Shown: piece by piece, positions 57,603-64,000 of the stretch
Layout: each line of letters opens with the position of its first letter
Position numbering within the stretch: position 1 is the stretch's first letter
DNA from: Onthophagus taurus
Lineage: Eukaryota > Arthropoda > Insecta > Coleoptera > Scarabaeidae
Direction of reading: 5' to 3'
Assembly: GCF_036711975.1 (NCBI RefSeq)
Contig: NC_091971.1
Location: 5,711,501 to 5,775,500, forward strand
DNA: 64,000 nucleotides
Translations under genes and position numbers: made by a program
Notes under the pieces: model-generated
The model's database searches: none
What the model was told of the DNA's origin: nothing
The model's input: only the letters and a program-made list of their open reading frames with translations

Positions 57603-59009
57603 CAGGATGGTCCATTTAACGTGAGGCATGCGATTATCTCGAAAACGGTTCATTTTTACATAAAAATGAACCAAATGAAAGTTGTTCTGTGCGAAGGGGG
57701 AAACCATATGACGATAACAAACAAGAGTTTGTCGAACTGCTTATGTCGACATTTTCAGAATATCGCTCTCAGAGACTTAATGGGTTGAATTGTTTTAAAA
57801 TGTAACAGTTAAAACTAAATTTGCATAAAAACTGCTTGGCAACAAATTCTGAATTTATTCCCCATCGTTTTACATTAAAGCAAAGTGTTTAAACTAAGTC
57901 ATTAAATCATGGATACTCTTAAGTGTGGCAGAAAACGGCGAAATGATTTTTATTTATGGAGAAACTGGCAGAAAAGTTGCTGATAGTATATATAGATAGT
58001 TTATGTCGAGAACGTTTTCCTCATCGAAATACGCCTTCGAGAAGTACCTTTTACAGAGTTGTGAATGAGTTTACTAACACTGGAAATGTGGAATCAAGAA
58101 CTTTCAACTACGGAAGAAAAGGAAATTGCGGTATTAGCTAGCTTAGTAAATCCTCAAGTTAGCACTCGACGACTTGCAATTGACGCCGGAATATTGCAGA
58201 CCAGCATTTTAAGAATATTAAAGCGAAACAAGTATCACCCATACCACACTTCATTGCATCAACAGCTTTATGGAAGTGATTTTGAAAATCGATTAATATT
58301 TTGTCAATGGGCACAAGAACGAATGCGGTTGGACGTCAATTTCTTTGGTAACTTTTACAAACAATGGACAAGGTAATAGACATAACATGCACTATTGGAA
58401 AGTTGAAAATCCGAGATAGTGAAGTAGAACATCAACGACCCTGGTCGGTTAATGTTTGGTTTGTAGTGTGGCGTAATTGGTAATAAATTGATACAAATAA
58501 ATCTACAACGTTACTTGTAGATTTGAGCAGGGAACAAAGACAAAATATGTGGTTGCAAAATGATGGGTATACAGCACATTTTTTACATATTGCACGTGAA
58601 GCTTTAGATCGGGATTATGCTGGGCGATGGATTGGAAGGAGAGATTCATGAAAGAGCAGATAAGAAATGCATGCAGAAATAGTAGCTAAGAAAACCTTTT
58701 AAGATGATTAATAGTATAGTTTAATCATTTTTTTATAAATAAACAATATTTAAAACTATTTGAATAAAAAAATTATTTAGAAAAGATGTTTATCTGTCGT
58801 ACTGGCAAAACCAAAAGGTAATTTTTTTTAAATTATTTTACTTTTGCAATCAAAAACATAGAGTGCCATTTAAAAAAATGGTCGTAACCTTCATATGACC
58901 TTGAAAATAAGGTCAAGGTCAAAAAATGTTAACGTCATATGGTTTCCCCCTTCACACAGAAAAACTTTCAGTTGGTTCATTTTTATGTACAATGTTAAAT
59001 GGACCACTG
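57603..59009 (+). mobile_element. Decayed mariner-type transposon (DUF4817/IS630-like transposase)
   Basis: Terminal inverted repeats of about 115 bp begin CAGGATGGTCCATTTAACG and, inverted, CAGTGGTCCATTTAACATTG, with TA on both sides. On the plus strand 57956-58650 shows a decayed transposase: RERFPHRNTPSRSTFYRVVN (DUF4817-like helix-turn-helix), NPQVSTRRLAIDAGI, HPYHTSLHQQLYGSDFENRL, HRPWSVNVW-like sequence, LSREQRQNMWLQNDGYTAHF and GRWIGRRDS. Stops and frame changes interrupt it, so it is dead. Its 3' end lies 80 bp downstream of the ZAD3 stop codon. Confidence 0.85.
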
Positions 59010-59090
59010 TATATACCTAAAAAATAATAATATGTCAATTATCTTGATTTCTTTGATCTTGAGTTGGTTCGGTATATTTGGGTTGATGCT

Positions 59091-62000
59091 TTACGATGTA
59101 TATCGTTTGTGTTGGTGTTGGGTTGGGTTGTTATGTTTTGGGGATGCTGCATGAACCTAAAATCAATTTTGCTTTTATTAATAATTAAGGAAATAAATAA
59201 AATTTTTTTACCTTCATATGACTTGTTAAAGTACTTGATCGCGCAAAGGCTTTTCCACAAATAGCGCAAACATACGGCTTTTCTCCGGTATGTGTTCTCA
59301 GGTGTCCTACTAATATTGATTTTCGCATGAAACCTCTTCCGCAATCATTACAAACGTAGGAACGTTCTGCTGTGTGATTACTCATGTGATATTTTAGTCT
59401 CCTTTTTGTTGTAAATCTAAAAAATTAAAGTTTATAATTTTATTAACACCGAGACTTAACATACCGGGGTGTCTCACGTATCTGGTTGGGTTGGGTTTCA
59501 GAAAGGAAATTTAATTGACTACAAATTATCTATAAACATTGCTATACCTATTTACTGTAGTTTCATATTGGGAAATTTATCAAAATATGCATGGAAAGCA
59601 GGTTTTTTTTTATAAGAAAGCCATTGAATATAGACAGTTTTTGGTCCATGTTTGTATTATTGTTGTTATTAGTTATATTTGACGACGGGTGTAGACTATT
59701 TGTAGTCAATTAAATTCCCTTTCTGATAGGCCATTTGATTTCCATTTAAATTTTTTACTGTCTCGGCAGCCATCTTGAAAATATGAACAAAATATTGAAC
59801 AACCTATACTACCAAAATTTCAAAACTCTACGAATAGTGGAACATAAAAAAGTTCTAAGGAACCAGTTACATGAGACATGTGTATACCTATTTACTATAA
59901 CTGGTCAAATAACCGGTTTTTAGAAAAGGACATTATTTTTCCTGATTGAAGAGAAATATTGATTTTAGTAAGGAAATATTAAACAAAGTAATTTGTTTAC
60001 GACGTGTAGTAATTCGTCCTTAAAATAATTTTTAAAATTTTGTAAAATAGAAATTAATAGTATCAATGTAATATCAATTTTGATTTGTGATCTCTTTAAC
60101 AAGAATAAGAAACAGTGTTTGAAGATGGCCAGGGGCCGAAACTAGTTAGACTTATATTAAATAAATAAAGACCAGTTTAAAAGTACAGATTCAAACTTCA
60201 AATTATTATTTACCTCCTTTAAAATTAACAACTAGTAGGCTGGATTTCAATTATAATTCTTTAATTTATAAAAAAATAAATTTTACCTTTTTTTACAAAT
60301 ATTACACTCAACAGGCTTTTCAATTCCGGGTAAGCATTTATGATTTTTTAAACCACTAGAATGCTTAAAATCTTTCCTACAACATTCACAAGCAAATGGT
60401 CTCTCATTTGTATGCGTCCTCATGTGAAGTTTTAAAGTTCCCTTTGAAACGAATTTATTTTGGCATATTTCGCAAGTAAAAGGCTTTTCTCCACTATGAC
60501 TTCTTAAATGTAACTCAAAATGGAATTTTCTTTCAAACGATTTCTCACAAACAGTACACAGATACGGTTTGTCTCCTGTATGTTGTTTAATATGAACATT
60601 TAACGTTACTGCATCTGGAAATTCACTTTTACAATAAACACAAATGTGTTTTAATAAATCAGGATCGCCTTCTTTTTTCTCGTGAATTCTCATATGAGCT
60701 GTCAAACCGTTTTTGGCGTAATAGGCTTTACTGCATATTTTACAAACAAACGGTTTTTCTGCGCTATGTTTTAATATGTGTTGATTTAATAAAGATTGAT
60801 GGGTAAATCGTTTTTTGCATACTTCACATTCGTGGGGTTTTTGTTCATCGGGAATATGAGATATCATATGATTATTGCAGTAGAATTTTTTTGTAAAAGA
60901 TCTAGGACAAAGTTTACATTTAAAAGGGCGATTTTCAATGTGAGTTGTTAAGTGCTTCTTAAATGAATACAAATTAAAGAACTGCTTTTTACAAACATCA
61001 CAATGATTCGCTAATTTTTTCGTTTTATTTAATATAACCTCTTCCGATTTCGATAAAACTTTTTCTTTTAATTTACTATTAATTAATTTGGATTCCTTTA
61101 ATTGTTTTTGAGTGACAAGGTTTTCATTCGCTGGATTTAAAGAAACTGATGTATTTGATGAATCGTCCATTGTAACACTCTCCGCAACTACCGAATACTC
61201 AGAGACTTCGATTTCTTCTTGTTTTAGTTCTTCTTCTTTAGCTGCTTGTCTCTCTATGAATTGTCGTACATTTGTATCTGATTGTTCACATAATTGTTTA
61301 AATGAAAATGCTCTTGTTACTTGATGAATGCAATCTAAACATAGTTGAGAAGGAAGACCATCTCCTGTTTGAATCTAAAAGAAAATACTTTGATATTAAA
61401 ATATTCAAATCAATTTATTTTATTTTAGATTATATACACTTGTTATGATTTTTGTGAATTTTTATCTACTGACTTTTACAACTGTTTATCACAGTTTTTT
61501 AGAATTATTAATTTCACATCGAGTTATTGGCCATACTTGTCGATTTAATAGCTTTGTGTTGCAATTATGCAACAGCAATTATGTTGTTTATGAGCAAGTC
61601 TAAGTTGAAATCTTAAGGAATGATATTTTCATCTAATAAGCCCAGGTCGCTTGCGGCCAAGGTGCCCAATATAATAAGGTGCAATATTGAACAGCACATA
61701 CAGAAGCGCCTCGGCCGCAAGCGACTTAAGTTCAACTTGAAATCGAGATTGTATGATTTCATCTAATCAAGCCGAGGTTGCTCGCAGCCGAGATTATACT
61801 TTTGATACAATATTTATGCAGTAATCAACAGTAGTGATGGGACGGTATTTTTGAGGAGCGTACCGCTTCCACGCGATTTTAAAATACCCGTTACAGAACG
61901 TTACTAATATTACATATTTGTAGTGATGGTTCGATATTTGAGGAACGATATTTTGGAGCATTATTCTAATGGAACGTACTATTCCGGCGCGATTTTTAAA

Positions 62001-62410
62001 ATACCCGATTCCGAACGTTGTATTATAACGTTATACATATAAGACGTTATATATATATTAAAGCCCCCTTCATATATATATATATTATTTTATGATAATA
62101 ATATATGGGAATATATAATTTTTTCTAACTTGCTACGAAACCAGCTATGTTTTTGCTCAAGGTCACGGTATTATTTTGGAGCGGTATTTTTATGTAGCGA
62201 CCATTCTTGAAGCGCGAAAAAGTATACAAAAAAATGAAATTGTTTATAGACCTGTACATTGGCAAAATTCATAATCATTTCAGCTAAATGTAACGTTTGC
62301 CCAATTGATTCATCAGGCATAAAGATGGATTGCATCACTTCCTTCTCGGTGAGACAAGCCCGACATATTTTGCTGATGTCAAATTGACTCCATTTGTTTT
62401 TAACCTCCAT
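59091..62410 (-). CDS. ZAD-C2H2 zinc-finger protein, gene 3
   Basis: Four coding exons: 62410-62252, 61374-60287, 59416-59212 and 59156-59091, giving 505 residues. The ZAD (CRAC near 17-20, CLDC near 63-66, [11 protein letters not shown]) is split between exons 1 and 2. An acidic, lysine-rich linker follows. Eleven C2H2-type fingers start near residue 166. Finger 8 ([20 protein letters not shown]) ends in HxC and is C2HC. Finger 9 is split by intron 2. Finger 11 gets its last histidine from exon 4 (HMK|VH). The tail [20 protein letters not shown] is histidine-rich. Most linkers are TGEKPY-like, so DNA binding is likely. The last exons are closely similar to those of the partial gene at 63.6-64 kb, so the two are recent tandem duplicates. 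Intron 2 contains an element-like foldback near 59470-59880. Confidence 0.9.
59467..59885. mobile_element. Foldback sequence in intron 2 of ZAD gene 3
   Basis: TGTCTCACGTATCTGGTT near 59471 is mirrored by AACCAGTTACATGAGACAT near 59863. Inside, CAGAAAGGAAATTTAATTGA and CTACAAATTATCTATA near 59500 are mirrored by the inverse near 59680-59730. Arms are unequally spaced. Probably an old non-autonomous DNA element; no target duplication was established. Confidence 0.5.
61400..62250. repeat. Intron 1 of ZAD gene 3: small inverted and direct repeats
   Basis: TCGCTTGCGGCCAAGG (61647) and CCTCGGCCGCAAGCGA (61709) are an imperfect inverted pair; a third degenerate copy (GCCGAGGTTGCTCGC) follows near 61775, and the same word occurs at 13.08 kb. 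From 61830 to 62035 a segment starting GTAGTGATGG and ending ATTTTAAAATACCCG and GAACGTT is present twice in tandem in diverged form. A TATATA-rich patch follows. Confidence 0.6.
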
Positions 62411-63573
62411 TTGAAAAGAAAAACAAGACCGGATACCACATTAATATTAAACCGCACTTCCACTGGTTGGGTGCACTGGTGGATTGTTTTGTGTATAAAG
62501 TTCGTGGACGCAGCTTTATTCATCCTTATTTATTTGTGATATAAAGTTCAAATTCGACCACAACTTATTTGGCCCTCTATATCATCAACAAACTGTCACT
62601 TTTAGTAACAAATTTTTTTATCTTTTAAATATTAACATTTGTTATTATTTGGAAATTTTAACACTAACATTTGTTAATAATAAAGTCGAGGTAATAACAA
62701 ACAAATTTTTTTAAAAAAGATTCTTTAGAAACTTGGATTAATTTTAGATGTTAGTTTAGTTGCCTATAAGTTAGGGGTTTATTATAAAAACATTTTTGAT
62801 TTGACTTTAAATTTTTGAAATCGTAAACATTAAAATAAACACGAAAGTTATCGTTATTCTTTTTCATATAATAATAAAATACGATTTTGCTTTTCTTTCT
62901 GTGAATTAAATTTTTTTTTACAGAAAGACTGCCGGGGGTCTTGGGTACACAGAAGAGTGCCGAGATGTTTTTAATAGATTAAAGATTTTAACTCTACCAT
63001 CACTTTTTATTCTCGAATGTGCTCTGTATGCTTTTGCGATAGATGCCGATATTCATGTGCATGATACTAGGAATATGAATAAAATTTATAATAATTACTG
63101 GCGTTTATCCAAAACACAGCTTGGGCCAGAGTACTTATCTCGAGTGGTACTTAACAAGCTGCCGAGTGAATTAATAGGAGAGTCTAATAGGATTTTTAAA
63201 GGTAGCTTAAAAAAGATTTTGTGTCAGAAAATATTTTAGTCTGTACAGGAGTTCCTAAATGCAGGGATAGGATTGTAACCACCATACGCTCTTGGTTTTT
63301 GTTTCTGCTAGTGTATTTATTAAATAAAAAAATGTATTGAAAATGTATTTATTTGGACGAGTGTAAGAGCAGCAGCTTAATAGCGGATATGCGAGTTATC
63401 TGTTAATTCCTTGATCATCCATCGCTCGAAAGCATTCTTGTTGCATCTTGAGGTATCATTGTTTGCAGACCTTGTTGAGGAATCATTCTTTGAGGTTTTT
63501 GTTGAGGTATCATCCTTGTATTTTGTTGAACTGGTTATATATTTGGGTTGATGCTCTATAATGTATTGTATTT
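62411..63573. other. Intergenic between the two tandem ZAD genes
   Basis: 62411-62560 probably holds the ZAD3 promoter. 62560-62920 is AT-rich. A LINE fragment fills about 62925-63290. 63300-63573 lies downstream of the partial gene's stop and includes a repeated TTGTTGAGG(T/A)ATCAT motif near 63440-63515. No other gene was seen. Confidence 0.4.
62925..63290 (+). mobile_element. LINE ORF2 C-terminal fragment
   Basis: Plus-strand translation gives GLGYTEECRDVFNRLKILTL, PSLFILECALYAFAIDADIH and VHDTRNMNKIYNNYWRLSKT followed by QLGPEYLSRVVLNKLPSELI. This is the end of ORF2 in insect Jockey/CR1-type LINEs (C.. LF..L.ILTLPSLYI.E...; HxxNTRNK; NKLP). One short intact frame remains. It lies between two duplicated zinc-finger genes. 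Confidence 0.75.
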
Positions 63574-64000
63574 CTATTGGTCTTGGTTGTTATATTTTGG
63601 GGATGGTGCATGAACCTAAAATAAATTTTTTTTTATCAATAATTAATGAATTACATTTTTTTACCTTCATATGAGTACTTAAAGTACTTGATTGCGCAAA
63701 GGCTTTTCCACAAATAGCGCAAACATATGGCTTTTCTCCGGTATGTGTTCTCAGGTGTCTTACTAATATTGTGTTCACTGTGAAACCTCTTCCACAAACA
63801 TTACAAACGTAGGGACGTTCTCCTGTGTGATTTCTCATGTGATATTTTAGTTGCATTACGCTTGTAAATCTTAAAAAATCAAAGTTTATTATTTTATTAG
63901 TTTATAAAAAATAAATTACACCTTTTTACACAAATATTACACTCAATGGGTGTTTCAGTTCCATGTAATCTTTTATGTCTTGTTAAGACACTGGAATGCC
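63574..64000 (-). CDS. ZAD-C2H2 zinc-finger protein, gene 4 (3' end only)
   Basis: Three coding exon pieces are inside the window: 64000-63922 (continues past the edge), 63869-63665 and 63615-63574. They encode part of one finger ending [20 protein letters not shown], a split finger ([21 protein letters not shown]), a finger starting [20 protein letters not shown] and a last one, [20 protein letters not shown]. The last finger gains its final histidine from the terminal exon (HMK|VH), as in ZAD gene 3. The tail is [13 protein letters not shown]. Intron positions and phases equal those of gene 3, and even the flank after the stop is alike, so this is a tandem duplicate. The ZAD itself would lie beyond 64000 and was not seen. 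Confidence 0.85.

Noticed and set aside
62913-63239. Acceptor-like TTTTTACAG at the start of a long frame, suggesting a spliced host exon
   Set aside because: The translation is a LINE ORF2 C-terminus and no upstream exon fits.

Overview
The window is nuclear DNA of an insect, most likely a beetle, though the order is a guess. The evidence is AT-rich intergenic DNA, many 50-80 bp introns with GTAAGT/GTATGT-type donors, arthropod-type ZAD zinc-finger genes, insect orthologues (cabut, lgd, MTF-1, CCDC6, RpS4) and a mix of Tc1/mariner-type elements, MITEs and broken LINEs. Exon structures were read by eye from splice signals, frame continuity and family similarity. In every multi-exon gene called complete here, the joined exons give a length divisible by three.

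Layout. 1-4.9 kb: no gene; GC-rich promoter-like patches, a MITE and AT-rich DNA. 4.9-9.8 kb (-): MTF-1, the metal-responsive transcription factor, with a 245-bp higher-order minisatellite in its last intron. 10.5-11.9 kb (+): RpS4, divergent from MTF-1, with an H/ACA snoRNA candidate in its last intron and a second copy just downstream. 12-16.5 kb: repeats. 16.5-20.8 kb (-): CCDC6 homologue. 21.8-29.1 kb (-): a 12-exon SENP6/7-type SUMO protease whose intron 6 holds a 1.4-kb element with terminal inverted repeats, filled by a palindromic higher-order satellite. 29.9-35.6 kb (+): two ZAD-C2H2 genes head to tail. 36-40.2 kb: minisatellite, a CpG-rich patch and a 178-bp satellite with four-unit periodicity. 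41.1-43.4 kb (+): an unnamed three-exon gene with a CCHH treble-clef-like domain and a BESS-like C-terminus. 44.3-45.5 kb (-): cabut (KLF10/11 type), whose upstream DNA carries a near-ideal carbohydrate response element and two palindromic CREs. 46-49.2 kb: duplicated repetitive DNA, one copy split by a Tc1-like element. 51.1-56.3 kb (-): lgd (CC2D1). 56.7-57.1 kb (+): Sdhaf4, divergent from lgd. 57.6-59.0 kb: a decayed mariner-type element. 59.1-62.4 kb (-): a third ZAD-C2H2 gene. 63.6-64 kb (-): the 3' end of its tandem paralogue, which continues past the window.

There is no operon logic; genes are independent. Shared features are three divergent promoter pairs (MTF-1/RpS4, SENP/ZAD1, lgd/Sdhaf4), many zinc-finger regulators (MTF-1, cabut, four ZAD genes) and repeat families that recur in several introns of this one window. 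No LTR or virus-derived element, tRNA, rRNA or CRISPR array was recognised.
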